The notes under the pieces were generated by a model that saw nothing but the letters and a program-made list of their open reading frames with translations, was not told the DNA's origin and searched no databases. The position numbers and the translations under genes are program-made. From CALARM01 sp964431735 (GTDB taxonomy: Bacteria; Vulcanimicrobiota; SpSt-956; JAKJGF01), in contig CAYSLJ010000015.1 in the NCBI GenBank assembly GCA_964431735.1, positions 1 to 63,864 of the forward strand: DNA of 63,864 nucleotides, given 5' to 3'. Positions 8,625 through 16,379 of this stretch are shown here, piece after piece. The number at the start of each line of letters is the position of its first letter. The first letter of the stretch is position 1.

Positions 8625-9560
8625 TTGAAAGAACCTGTTCCGGTAAATATCAGTAAAGAAGCAAAGGATTTTTTAATAACGTTTAAGAATGATTTTTACC
8701 CTGAAGAATATAAAAATTTTCTGAAAGTGAGAGAAAGAAGGGAACAACATGGCCTGTTTTTGCAGATGTTTTTAAAAGCCTATGGTAATAAACTTGTTGA
8801 ATCTATAGAAGAAAAAAGTATAGGAAACGTACCGGTACGTATGATAACTCCTGTGAATTATGACAGTTCCCGTGATGATAAAATTGCCATATATACCTTC
8901 GGGGGTGCTTATTATTTTGGCACACCTGTTTCATCACTTTCTACCGGTCTTGCTTTTGAACTTGGCTTAAAGGTCTGTGCCATAGATTACCGGCTCGGCC
9001 CGGAATATCCCTATCCTGCCGCACTGGAAGATAGTTTTTCTGTTTACAGAGAAATCATAAAAGATGTTAAAAATATTGTCTGGCTCGGTGATTCTGCGGG
9101 AGGTCATCTGGCACTTACAACACTCCTTAAAGCACAGAATGAAGGTCTTCCTCTGCCTGCCGCAGTGGCTCTCTGTTCGCCATGGACGGAAGCGGAGAAG
9201 TTAAGCGATACTTGTTTTACTCTTGACGGTTATGATCCTGTTCTTTCTTATGATACTTTTATTAAACCCATGGCAGAAGAATATTTTAAAGGCTATAATA
9301 CTGAAGATCCTCTTGTTTCACCTGTTTACGGAACTTACAGTAAAAATTTTCCGCCTGTTATAATTACAACAGGCACAAGGGATCTGCTGTTAAGTGATTC
9401 TGTGAGACTGCAGAGGCAGTTGAAAAGATGCGGTGTTACGGCAGAGCTGAATGTATGGGAAGGCATGTGGCATGTATTTGAAGCCTTTGGATATCCTTAT
9501 ATACCTGAAGCAAAGGAATCTCTCAGGGAGATAGCAACTTTTCTGGGTGATTACCTGTAG
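8625..9560 (+). CDS. Alpha/beta hydrolase of the HSL-like (acetyl-esterase) family
   Basis: A cytoplasmic carboxylester hydrolase by pattern. The nucleophile elbow GDSAGG is near residue 152. The acid is in TTGTRDLLLSDS near 250, and the catalytic His in GMWHVFEAF near 280. The oxyanion-hole motif usually written HGGG reads FGGA (TFGGAYYFG near 92), so the leading His is replaced by Phe, an unusual change. I start at the TTG at 8625 because AAGGAG lies 8 bases upstream; the GTG at 8616 overlaps that site. 311 residues, normal for the family. Physiological ester unknown. It stands alone between two repeat arrays. Confidence 0.8.
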   Translation: MKEPVPVNISKEAKDFLITFKNDFYPEEYKNFLKVRERREQHGLFLQMFLKAYGNKLVESIEEKSIGNVPVRMITPVNYDSSRDDKIAIYTFGGAYYFGTPVSSLSTGLAFELGLKVCAIDYRLGPEYPYPAALEDSFSVYREIIKDVKNIVWLGDSAGGHLALTTLLKAQNEGLPLPAAVALCSPWTEAEKLSDTCFTLDGYDPVLSYDTFIKPMAEEYFKGYNTEDPLVSPVYGTYSKNFPPVIITTGTRDLLLSDSVRLQRQLKRCGVTAELNVWEGMWHVFEAFGYPYIPEAKESLREIATFLGDYL

Positions 9561-9606
9561 TTGAAGAAGGAATGACAATTAAATAACTGTCCCATATATA
9601 TTAAAT

Positions 9607-9634
9607 CGTGACACGTAACGTGTAACGCGTGACG
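9607..9634. repeat. Degenerate heptamer array
   Basis: CGTGACA, CGTAACG, TGTAACG, CGTGACG: the 7-bp period is kept but units have diverged. Confidence 0.7.
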
Positions 9635-9660
9635 TGAGCAAAGAAAAAATATAATAAAGT

Positions 9661-9758
9661 TCTACAGGATCATGTTTTTCCCTGAAGAGTCCGGCGTGGG
9701 ACAGGTTTTAGAGATTTGTATTAACTTATCTGGAGCGGTACTCAGTAAAATGATATAA
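9661..9758. repeat. Truncated copy of the CCTGTCCCTG element (right half)
   Basis: This matches 3401-3490 in order: CAGGATCAT, the CCGG..GGGACAGGTTTTAG block and TTATCTGGAGCGGTACT. It ends just before the ribosome-binding site of the next gene. A shorter echo (TTATCTGGAGCGGTAA) occurs at 45184-45199. Confidence 0.6.
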
Positions 9759-9771
9759 GGAGATGTTATAA

Positions 9772-10254
9772 ATGAATGAAGAAAGGGATGTGTTTTTTAT
9801 AGAAGTTCAGAAAATTCGTCAGTTATGGGTACAGGTAATCATATTTTTACCTCTTGCACTGGTGTTCTGGCACTGGAATGATTTAATAAAACAGCCAGTT
9901 ACGTTAATATTTCCTCTGATGATGGGAATACTATGTCCTGTATTAATTTATCTATCCAATCTCAGGACAGAGGTCCGACGGGATGGATTGTATTTTCGTT
10001 TTTTTCCTTATCATTTATCTTTTTGTAAAATAAACCTGAGTGATATAGATAAATACGAAGTAAGAACTTACAGACCCATAATGGAATACGGAGGTTGGGG
10101 AATTCGTTATAGTTTGAGCTATGGAAAGGCATATAATGTAAGCGGAAATCTCGGTATCCAGCTTGTTCTTAAGAATGGAAGCAAAATATTATTCGGTTCT
10201 CAAAAACCGGAAGAATTTGTAGAAGCACTGAAGAAGGTTGTCGCTGGCAACTAA
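9772..10254 (+). CDS. Small membrane protein resembling the DUF6141 family
   Basis: 160 residues with two hydrophobic spans at about 20-40 and 42-62 (WVQVIIFLPLALVFW and VTLIFPLMMGILCPVLIY), then a soluble domain. The latter carries GGWGIRYS, AYNVSGNLGIQL and GSQKPEEFVEAL, a pattern seen in PH-like membrane proteins of unknown function. AAGGAGATG lies upstream of the ATG at a good distance. No operon partner: heptamer-rich gaps lie on both sides. Function unknown. Confidence 0.7.
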   Translation: MNEERDVFFIEVQKIRQLWVQVIIFLPLALVFWHWNDLIKQPVTLIFPLMMGILCPVLIYLSNLRTEVRRDGLYFRFFPYHLSFCKINLSDIDKYEVRTYRPIMEYGGWGIRYSLSYGKAYNVSGNLGIQLVLKNGSKILFGSQKPEEFVEALKKVVAGN

Positions 10255-10302
10255 TTACCTGAACAGATAATTCACTGACCATTTATAAATTTTATATGGG
10301 AA

Positions 10303-10385
10303 TCGTAACGAGTTCCTTACGCGTTAGGGAATAACGGATTTTCATTCTTCGTTGTGACTGAACCGGTCATGGCTGTTAGTCAGTG
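10303..10385. repeat. Composite repeat: degenerate heptamers plus TGAC..GTCA palindrome
   Basis: A decayed array (CGTAACG, CCTTACG, CGTTAGG) is followed by CTTCGTTGTGACTGAACCGGTCATGG, whose GTGACTGAACCGGTCA core is an imperfect palindrome. The same order (array, then CTTCGTTGTGACCGA.) occurs at 14064-14150 and 27765-27845. Confidence 0.6.
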
Positions 10386-10468
10386 AGCAGTTACCGGTGA
10401 TCGGTGAATATAGTCGATAGTTTTCAGAAGTTATAGTTTAGAGTTTATTTCTCAACCCTCAACTTTAT

Positions 10469-10509
10469 GTAACGCATCACCCATTACGCATCACGCCTTA
10501 CGTCTCACG
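10469..10509. repeat. Heptamer array after tex
   Basis: Units GTAACGC, ATCACCC, ATTACGC, ATCACGC, CTTACGT, CTCACG end three bases before the tex stop codon on the opposite strand. Confidence 0.8.
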
Positions 10510-10511
10510 TT

Positions 10512-12653
10512 TCATAATAAACTCAGTGATATCCTTCCCCTGTCAATATCTACATCCAGAACCTTTACTTCTACTACCTGTCCTACTGAAAGAACTTCAA
10601 GGGGATGTTTTATGTATCTATCTCCCATCTGTGATATATGAATGAGTCCGTCCCTTTTTACGCCAAGATCCACAAAGGCTCCGAAATCTATGACATTCCT
10701 TACAGTTCCTTTCATTGTCATACCCTGTTTTAACTGTTCCATAGTGAGAATATCTGTCCGAAATATCGGTTTCGGTATATCTTCCCTTACGTCTCTTCCC
10801 GGTTTTTTCAATGCTTCCAGTATGTCCTGAAGGGTAAGTTCTCCTATGTTCAATTCTTTTATCAGTTCTTTTACCGATAATTTTTCAATAGAACTTCTTA
10901 TATCCTTCCATTTTGATTTTGTTTTCAGATCCAGAATATCAAGGCCCAGTTTATGAAATAAAGCTTTTACCGCTCCATAAGATTCCGGATGAACGGGAGT
11001 ACTGTCAAGTGGGTTGTCTCCGTCCAGTATTCTCATAAATCCCGAGCACTGAGTGAAAGTTTTTTCTCCCAGGCCCGATACATCGAGTAGTTCCTCTCTG
11101 TTTTTAAACTCACCTTTTTTCTGTCTGTAAAGAACTATGTTTTTTGCAAGCTTTGAATTCATGCCTGAGACATATTCCAGAAGTGACGGAGATGCAGTAT
11201 TTAAATTGACTCCCACTTCATTTACGACAGATTCTACCACATTACCGAGAACCCTTGTGAGTTCTTTCTGATCTACATCATGCTGATACATGCCCACACC
11301 TATAGCTTTCGGTTCTATTTTTACAAGTTCGGCCAGAGGATCCTGGAGTCTTCTTGCAATGGACACTGCTCCTCTTATACTTACATCCATATCTGGAAAT
11401 TCATCTTTTGCAAGAGGTGATGCGGAATATACGGAAGCACCTGCTTCACTTACTATGGTAAATGCCGTGCCTGCAGGGAATAGAGCCATTGCTTCTGCAA
11501 GGAATGCTTCTGTTTCACGGCAGGCAGTTCCATTGCCTACAGCTATGAATTTAATATTATTTACCTTTATAAATTCTGCAACTATTTTTTTAGCCTCTTC
11601 TTTTTTAGATTGAGGAGGATGGGGGTATATTGTAGCGGTTCCCAGGAGTTTCCCCGTTTCATCCACTGCGGCAATCTTACATCCTGTACGAAATCCCGGG
11701 TCTATTCCGAGAACCCTGTGCCCTTTCACAGGTGGCAGCAGAAGGAGGCTTTTCAGATTTTTTGAAAATACTTCTATCGCCTGTTTTTCTGCTTCTTCTG
11801 TCTTGTGTTTTCTCATTTCCCTTTCTATGGAAGGCCATAGCAATCTCTTAAAGCCGTCCTGAAGAGCCTGTATGAAATATTCCGTATCGCCACTGTATCC
11901 GAAAACATTCTTTAGTCTCTGAAGTATTTTTTCTTCATCTATCTCTATTGATACCTTCAGATGTTTTTCCCTGTTTCCTCTGTTTATGGCAAGAATTCTG
12001 TGGGGAGGCATGGAAGAAAAGGATTCGTTATAATTATAATATATTTCATAATTGGTTTTTGCCTCTTTGTCTGATGCTGTAGAAGTTACCCTCCCTTCTT
12101 TTGCCACCGTTTCTCTCAGAAAATTTCTGACTTTTATATCTTCGGAGATTCTTTCGGCTACTATGTCTTTGGCACCGTTAATAACATCTTCAACCGTATG
12201 AACCTGTTTTTCGGGATTTATATATTTTACAGCTTCTCTATCTATATCTTCTTTTTTCTTATTTTCATTGCCAATCAGATCTGCCACAGGTGTAAGGCCT
12301 TTTTCTTTTGCTATACTGGCTTTTGTGTTTTTCTTCTGTTTATACGGAAGATAGAGATCTTCAAGTTCCTGTAGTTTTGTGGCTTTTAAGATTTTTTCCC
12401 TGAGTTCTTCAGTCATTTTCCTCTGTTCTTCTATAGATTTTATTATATGTTCTTTTCTTTCCTGGAGGTTTCTCAAATAAGCAATTCTTTCTTCTATGTG
12501 TCTGAGGACTTCCTCGTTCAAGTTTCCTGTTACTTCTTTTCTGTATCTTGCAATAAACGGTATTGTGTTGCCTTCATCCAGAAGCTTTATCGTTTTTTCT
12601 ACCTGTGAAGGTTTAATGTTCAATTCCTGAGCAATAATGACAATGAAATCCAT
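10512..12653 (-). CDS. tex: Tex-type S1 RNA-binding transcription accessory protein
   Basis: A conserved cytoplasmic nucleic-acid-binding protein linked to transcription and RNA turnover. Visible domains in order: the N-terminal Tex helical region (LDEGNTIPFIARYRKE near 20), a YqgF-like RNase-H fold (VLGIDPGFRTGCKIAAVDE near 320), helix-hairpin-helix motifs (NTASPSLLEYVSG and LLDVSGLGEKTF near 480-540), and a C-terminal S1 domain (GTVRNVIDFGAFVDLGVKRD near 650). The frame opens at 12734, but conservation starts at the ATG at 12653, with AAAGGA upstream; this gives 713 residues, typical for Tex. No operon partner. Confidence 0.95.
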   Translation of the reverse strand: MDFIVIIAQELNIKPSQVEKTIKLLDEGNTIPFIARYRKEVTGNLNEEVLRHIEERIAYLRNLQERKEHIIKSIEEQRKMTEELREKILKATKLQELEDLYLPYKQKKNTKASIAKEKGLTPVADLIGNENKKKEDIDREAVKYINPEKQVHTVEDVINGAKDIVAERISEDIKVRNFLRETVAKEGRVTSTASDKEAKTNYEIYYNYNESFSSMPPHRILAINRGNREKHLKVSIEIDEEKILQRLKNVFGYSGDTEYFIQALQDGFKRLLWPSIEREMRKHKTEEAEKQAIEVFSKNLKSLLLLPPVKGHRVLGIDPGFRTGCKIAAVDETGKLLGTATIYPHPPQSKKEEAKKIVAEFIKVNNIKFIAVGNGTACRETEAFLAEAMALFPAGTAFTIVSEAGASVYSASPLAKDEFPDMDVSIRGAVSIARRLQDPLAELVKIEPKAIGVGMYQHDVDQKELTRVLGNVVESVVNEVGVNLNTASPSLLEYVSGMNSKLAKNIVLYRQKKGEFKNREELLDVSGLGEKTFTQCSGFMRILDGDNPLDSTPVHPESYGAVKALFHKLGLDILDLKTKSKWKDIRSSIEKLSVKELIKELNIGELTLQDILEALKKPGRDVREDIPKPIFRTDILTMEQLKQGMTMKGTVRNVIDFGAFVDLGVKRDGLIHISQMGDRYIKHPLEVLSVGQVVEVKVLDVDIDRGRISLSLL

Positions 12654-12762
12654 ATATATATGAATCCTTTCCCTGTATAATTTCTGGTAAAAGTGTGTTT
12701 CTGAAACATTAACAAAATACAGTATAAAAGTCAATGAATTTTTTTAGATAATGATTTTTGAT

Positions 12763-12960
12763 AGTGTTTTTTTACGACAGGTAGATTCATTTTTACTGGA
12801 AATTATAATTGATTTTATAAATCTATTAATTAGTGAATAGTGAGTAGTGAATAGTGAAAAGTAAGTTAAATCCAAATTTTTTCACTTTTCACTTTGAATA
12901 TTCTGTGATAAATTTCTTTTTCCATTGTATATAAAATCACCTGCCATTTTTAAACGCAAT
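12763..12960. repeat. MITE-like element B, copy 1 (TIR with GACAGGT)
   Basis: Ends are GTGTTTTTTTACGACAGGT and ACCTGCCATTTTTAAACGCAAT, imperfect inverted repeats. The centre holds a GTGAATA/GTGAGTA heptamer array (12832-12863) and its inverted counterpart TTTTTCACTTTTCAC. Other copies lie at 23817-24030 (inverted) and 27683-27956. No coding capacity. Confidence 0.7.
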
Positions 12961-12980
12961 CTGACATTTTTATTTACTAA

Positions 12981-13204
12981 CTTAATACCATTTAGCTATC
13001 AACTATAGCGCTTTGCCTGCCTGGTGCTCCGGAGAAAAAAATATCACGGCAGCACAAGTCTATTTGAATAGAATATAATGCAAAGTGGCATGATGTAAGT
13101 TTTAACAAATATGCCTGTTCCAGTTTAGATTTTTTTCGGAGGAGCGCCAGGCAGGCAAAGCCAGGAGATTTATAATACTAAAATTGATAGCGAATTGGTA
13201 TAAG
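12981..13204 (+). repeat. MITE-like 210-bp family element, divergent copy
   Basis: Outer arms CTTAATACCATTTAGCTATC and GATAGCGAATTGGTATAAG pair with each other. Inner inverted ends read TTTGCCTGCCTGGTGCTCC and GGAGCGCCAGGCAGGCAAA. Core sequence (ATATCACGGC, CATGATGTAAG, CAGTTTAGA) is shared with the copies at 31195 and 36908, but the outer arms differ. The whole can fold into one long hairpin. Confidence 0.75.
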
Positions 13205-13228
13205 CATAAATAATACATATTATGAGCT

Positions 13229-13251
13229 CGTGACGCGTAACGCGTGATGGG
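13229..13251. repeat. Heptamer array preceded by the CATAAATAATACATAT box
   Basis: CGTGACG, CGTAACG, CGTGATG, GG. Sixteen bases upstream lies CATAAATAATACATAT, a sequence also next to arrays at 6280, 29269, 36869 and (inverted) 26888. Confidence 0.8.
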
Positions 13252-13330
13252 AGGAAAATGTTTATTAAATGCTTATGGTCGGGTCAATAAAATGGCATGT
13301 TTTCTGCTGGTTTTATACAGGGGTGATGTT

Positions 13331-14047
13331 ATGAAAAAAGTAATTATTATAGGTGCAACATCCGGTATAGGAAAAGAACTGGCCCGAATATTTTCTCGTA
13401 ATGGATATACTGTCGGTATTGCAGGGAGACGAATAAATCTTCTGGAAGAATTAAAGAAGGAACTTTCCGGTGACGTACATTCTCAATATATTGATATTAC
13501 AGATACCGATACAGCAATAAGTTCCCTGGAAAAATTGATTTCGGACATGAATGGCACTGATATGATTATAATAAGCTCCGGTACCGGCCATGAAAACCCT
13601 GAACTCGAATGGAGTCTGGAAGAGGATACGATAAAGACCAATGTCACCGGCTTTACAGCTATGGCAGGTGCAGGTTTTCGTTATTTCGTTAAAAAAGGGG
13701 GCGGTCATCTTGCTGCCATATCGTCTGTAGCTGGTATAAGAGGTGCCGGAGATGGACCTGCTTATAACGCATCAAAGGCTTTTGTTTCTAATTATCTGGA
13801 AGGACTCAGGCACAGAGCTGTGAAAATGAAGATACCTGTTATCGTAACAGACATAATACCGGGTTTTGTTGATACTGCCATGGCAAAGGGAGAAGGGCTT
13901 TTCTGGGTGGCTCCATGTGAAAAAGCTGCCACACAGATATATATGGCTCTGGAAAAAAAGAAAAATAAAGTTTATATAACAAAAAGATGGGCTCTTATAG
14001 GAGCATTGTTGAAAATTATGCCTGATTTCATTTATTATAAATTTTAA
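13331..14047 (+). CDS. Short-chain dehydrogenase/reductase
   Basis: A classical SDR of 238 residues: cofactor motif GATSGIG at about 8-14, AGRR near 35 (a basic pair suggesting NADP), catalytic Ser in ISSVAG near 135, and YNASK near 148. The hydrophobic C-terminus (WALIGALLKIMPDFIYYKF) may associate with the membrane. The frame is open from 13244, but that part overlaps a repeat array. The ATG at 13331 has GGGGTGATGTT upstream and starts exactly at the conserved MKKVIIIGATSG, so I use it. Substrate unknown. Confidence 0.85.
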   Translation: MKKVIIIGATSGIGKELARIFSRNGYTVGIAGRRINLLEELKKELSGDVHSQYIDITDTDTAISSLEKLISDMNGTDMIIISSGTGHENPELEWSLEEDTIKTNVTGFTAMAGAGFRYFVKKGGGHLAAISSVAGIRGAGDGPAYNASKAFVSNYLEGLRHRAVKMKIPVIVTDIIPGFVDTAMAKGEGLFWVAPCEKAATQIYMALEKKKNKVYITKRWALIGALLKIMPDFIYYKF

Positions 14048-14063
14048 TTATATACCCTGGAAT

Positions 14064-14150
14064 CGTGACGCGTAACGCGTAACGCGTCACGGGAGGGACA
14101 AAATCTCATGCTTCGTTGTGAACGAACAGGTCATTGTTGTCAGTCATTGT
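14064..14150. repeat. Heptamer array plus CTTCGTTGTGA palindrome module
   Basis: CGTGACGCG, TAACGCG, TAACGCG, TCACGGG (14064-14092) can fold because its ends CGTGACGCG and CGCGTCACG are complementary. It is followed by the CTTCGTTGTGAACGAACAGGTCATTG module. Its position just after the SDR stop would suit a terminator. Confidence 0.75.
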
Positions 14151-14156
14151 AAAAAG

Positions 14157-14693
14157 TTACTGTGAAAATTTCAATTCTTTATATCCGCTATCTTCATCGT
14201 TTTCCCTTGTAAATTTTATATCTTTTATATTGCCGAGAACTATTTCTGCGGTGGTGTAAATCTTTGAGCCTGTCATCAGATGTCCTCCGTAAGTTCTGCC
14301 TTCTCCGTCGGAAACAGATATATGAATATGTGAACCGCATGTAGAAGAAAGAGTTCCCGTAAGAGAAACTATTTCGAAATGTCCCTTTAATATTGCTGTT
14401 TCATTTTTATTTGCAAATCTTATGGACGCTTGGGTAAGGCTTCCGCAGCAGGTTATAATATAGCCTGCTTCAAGATTATGTTCTTTAGTGAATTTATCCA
14501 GCTCTTCTTTCAAATCCTGGCCCGGTCTGAGTCTTAACCCGTAGATTTCCGTGGTGCATGGGCCGGTAAATTCAGGTTCTTTAATGGATTCTCCCGCAGT
14601 GGTTTTGCCTGCAAATAAAAGAGATAGAAAGAAAAAAAAAATTATTAAGATAAAGATTTTTTCACCACTTTTATGAATCTTAACTCTGAACAT
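14157..14693 (-). CDS. Exported PPC/DUF296-domain protein
   Basis: After an N-terminal hydrophobic signal (IFILIIFFFFLSLLFAGKTTA) the protein has a PPC (plant and prokaryote conserved, DUF296) fold. Visible signatures are LRLRPGQDLKEEL, GSLTQASIRFA, FEIVSLTGTLS, HIHISVSDGEGRTYGGHL and TAEIVLG. The three His of HIHISV and GGHL are the usual metal site. Most PPC proteins are cytoplasmic or fused to AT-hooks, so a secreted version is uncommon. I start at the ATG at 14693 (178 residues); a TTG at 14711 is possible. It overlaps the upstream gene by 14 bases, so it is probably co-transcribed. Function unknown. Confidence 0.8.
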   Translation of the reverse strand: MFRVKIHKSGEKIFILIIFFFFLSLLFAGKTTAGESIKEPEFTGPCTTEIYGLRLRPGQDLKEELDKFTKEHNLEAGYIITCCGSLTQASIRFANKNETAILKGHFEIVSLTGTLSSTCGSHIHISVSDGEGRTYGGHLMTGSKIYTTAEIVLGNIKDIKFTRENDEDSGYKELKFSQ

Positions 14694-15819
14694 TCTGTCT
14701 GACCCTTTCAAGAGTTCCCGATTTCATAAATTTCGATGCTTCTTCAAGGGCTTTCTTCTGACTCTCTTCATAAAGGGACATCATTGTAGAAGCTTCCTGA
14801 CTGAATTCGTTCTTATGAAGCCATTCATAGGCTATATATTTATCCTGTGCCTGACCGTAGACATTTACGAGATCAGTCATTGTTTTTACATCTTTTTTAC
14901 TGAAGCCGAACGTATCCTCTGTGGCATTCATAGAGTTAAGAAGTTTTCTCAGAGATTTACGTCCTTCATGGAATGTTTCTGGATTTTTATGCTGAAGTCC
15001 TACCTCTTCTACCGTGTCTAACAGTTCCCCCATGTTTTTACTCAGAAGTTCTCTGTCTTTTGCCTCCAGTTTATGTGGCTTTGAACTTTCCGGCTCTTCA
15101 GGGTTCCTTAAAATTTTCAGAGCCTTATCCATATCTTCTTTCCTGAAATCCTTATAAGTTTCCTGGAAATTTTCAGCCTGTTTATCTCTGTATGCATCAA
15201 TTTCTTTCTGAATTTTCTCCGGTATTTTGCCGTCTGGATAGATCTTTTTCAGTTCTGTTTCAATAACGGATATATCTTTATATTTCCCGAGACTGCTTGC
15301 AAGGGACTGAATTTTCTTCATAGATTTTTTAAAATCTTTTCTGTCATAACTGTCTTCAAATGCTTCTGCTACAGGCTGGAAAGCCCTTATCAATCTTCTT
15401 ATATTTGACCTGTCCACTTCTTCCGGTGTAGGATGTTTGCCCAGTTCTTCAACGGTTTTTTCCATTGCATCCAGGGCTGGGAAGAGCTTTTTCTCCATTG
15501 TAGGATAAAGAGGTTCGTCTCTTTTTTCAGGTTCAGCTAAAGAGCCGTATATGTCTGTTGTACCTTCGAGAAAGAATTTTTTCTCCTTTGTTGTTTCTTC
15601 AGAAGATTTTCCTTTAGTTTTTTCAGAAGACTTTTCTTCAACCTGTGAAAAATTATTGTCTTTATAAAATTTTGTAGTTTCTTCCAGATGCCTGTTCAGG
15701 TTTTTTCGATCCACCTTCTGAGAAGAAATGGAAGCCTGCTGTGTCCCTGCCAGTCTTTGCCCTGCCTTTGTTCCGTAATTACCGGCTATTAAATATTGAT
15801 CGTTTGATTGTATATTCAT
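14680..15819 (-). CDS. CHAD-like helical protein
   Basis: 379 residues, no signal peptide, about 110 residues of low-complexity Lys/Glu/Ser-rich linker, then a helical region. Two blocks recall CHAD domains, which bind polyphosphate. These are NIRRLIRAFQPVAEAFEDS followed by LASSLGKYKDISVIE near 140-190, and HEGRKSLRKLLNSM with VNVYGQAQDKYIAYEWL near 285-345. The CHAD histidine of the first helix is missing (VDRSNIRR), so the match is partial and the assignment tentative. It is translationally linked to the exported PPC protein downstream. Confidence 0.55.
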   Translation of the reverse strand: MNIQSNDQYLIAGNYGTKAGQRLAGTQQASISSQKVDRKNLNRHLEETTKFYKDNNFSQVEEKSSEKTKGKSSEETTKEKKFFLEGTTDIYGSLAEPEKRDEPLYPTMEKKLFPALDAMEKTVEELGKHPTPEEVDRSNIRRLIRAFQPVAEAFEDSYDRKDFKKSMKKIQSLASSLGKYKDISVIETELKKIYPDGKIPEKIQKEIDAYRDKQAENFQETYKDFRKEDMDKALKILRNPEEPESSKPHKLEAKDRELLSKNMGELLDTVEEVGLQHKNPETFHEGRKSLRKLLNSMNATEDTFGFSKKDVKTMTDLVNVYGQAQDKYIAYEWLHKNEFSQEASTMMSLYEESQKKALEEASKFMKSGTLERVRQNVQS

Positions 15820-15880
15820 GACTTTTATCTCCTTTATGTTCAGATTACAGGAAAATTTATTTTTTAAAGATTAAATGACC

Positions 15881-15931
15881 TCGTAATGCGTGATGCGCAG
15901 GGATTAAACCCGTCACGCGTTACGCGTTACG
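15881..15931. repeat. Two-block heptamer array (reverse of 106-167)
   Basis: CGTAATG, CGTGATG, then CGCAGGGATTAAACC and CGTCACG, CGTTACG, CGTTACG. This is essentially the inverse of the composite at the window start. The flanking gap 15932-16075 is AT-rich with no gene. Confidence 0.8.
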
Positions 15932-16075
15932 ACAACTTAAATTCTAATAAATTATGAAAACACTATAAACTATGACATGTTAAAAATAACATATAAAAAA
16001 ATACAAGTAAATATAGGAGAAGTTAAATTTTTGTTAATTTTTTATTAAAAATTTTATCTATAATATTACTGAGCC

Positions 16076-16111
16076 CTCTCGTGACGCGTAACGCATAACG
16101 CGTCACGAGAG
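16076..16111. repeat. Palindromic heptamer array
   Basis: CTCTCGTGACGCGT at one end pairs with ACGCGTCACGAGAG at the other (14-bp stem). Between them lie eight bases (AACGCATA). It is the cleanest hairpin among the arrays. Confidence 0.85.
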
Positions 16112-16133
16112 CCTTAACTCAGTAACAATAAAA

Positions 16134-16166
16134 AACTGTCACAGAGAGAGGAATTTCGTGACAGTT
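16134..16166 (-). terminator. Rho-independent terminator after the dodecin gene
   Basis: The inverted repeat AACTGTCAC / GTGACAGTT (9-bp stem, 15-base loop) lies 17 bases past the dodecin stop. On the minus strand it is followed by TTTTTATTG. On the plus strand it is followed by CTTTTTG, so it could work both ways. Confidence 0.75.
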
Positions 16167-16182
16167 CTTTTTGTAAGTTAAA

Positions 16183-16362
16183 TTATTTTTCCACGCCTGC
16201 TTCGATTTTTACCTGAAAATCTGCCGGTTCTGCTTCTCTTTCTTCTTTTATTTCAAACCAGTGAACTTTTTCTCCTGATTCTATGAGCTTTTCCACAGTC
16301 CCTTTTATTGCTTCTTCAAAGCTCTGGTTTGAATTACCAACAAATTCCATCATTTTAATCAT
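16183..16362 (-). CDS. Dodecin (flavin-sequestering small protein)
   Basis: A 59-residue gene, easily missed because of its size. The start is ATG at 16362 with GGAGGG 10 bases upstream; the stop is TAA at 16183. The sequence has the dodecin signature: FVGNSNQSFEEAIKGTVEKL, then VHWFEIKEE, then FQVKIEAGVE. The Trp-Phe-Glu (HWFEIKE) strand is the region that stacks flavins in dodecamers. Dodecins store or scavenge FMN/FAD. It lies between a terminator and the PhnD-like gene on the same strand, 17 bases downstream of the latter's stop, so the two may share a transcript. Confidence 0.85.
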   Translation of the reverse strand: MIKMMEFVGNSNQSFEEAIKGTVEKLIESGEKVHWFEIKEEREAEPADFQVKIEAGVEK

Positions 16363-16379
16363 TTCTAATTAACCCTCCA

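Noticed and set aside
13244..13330. Upstream extension of the SDR gene
   Set aside because: It begins inside a heptamer array; the Rossmann start MKKVIIIGATSG lies at 13331 with a good ribosome-binding site.
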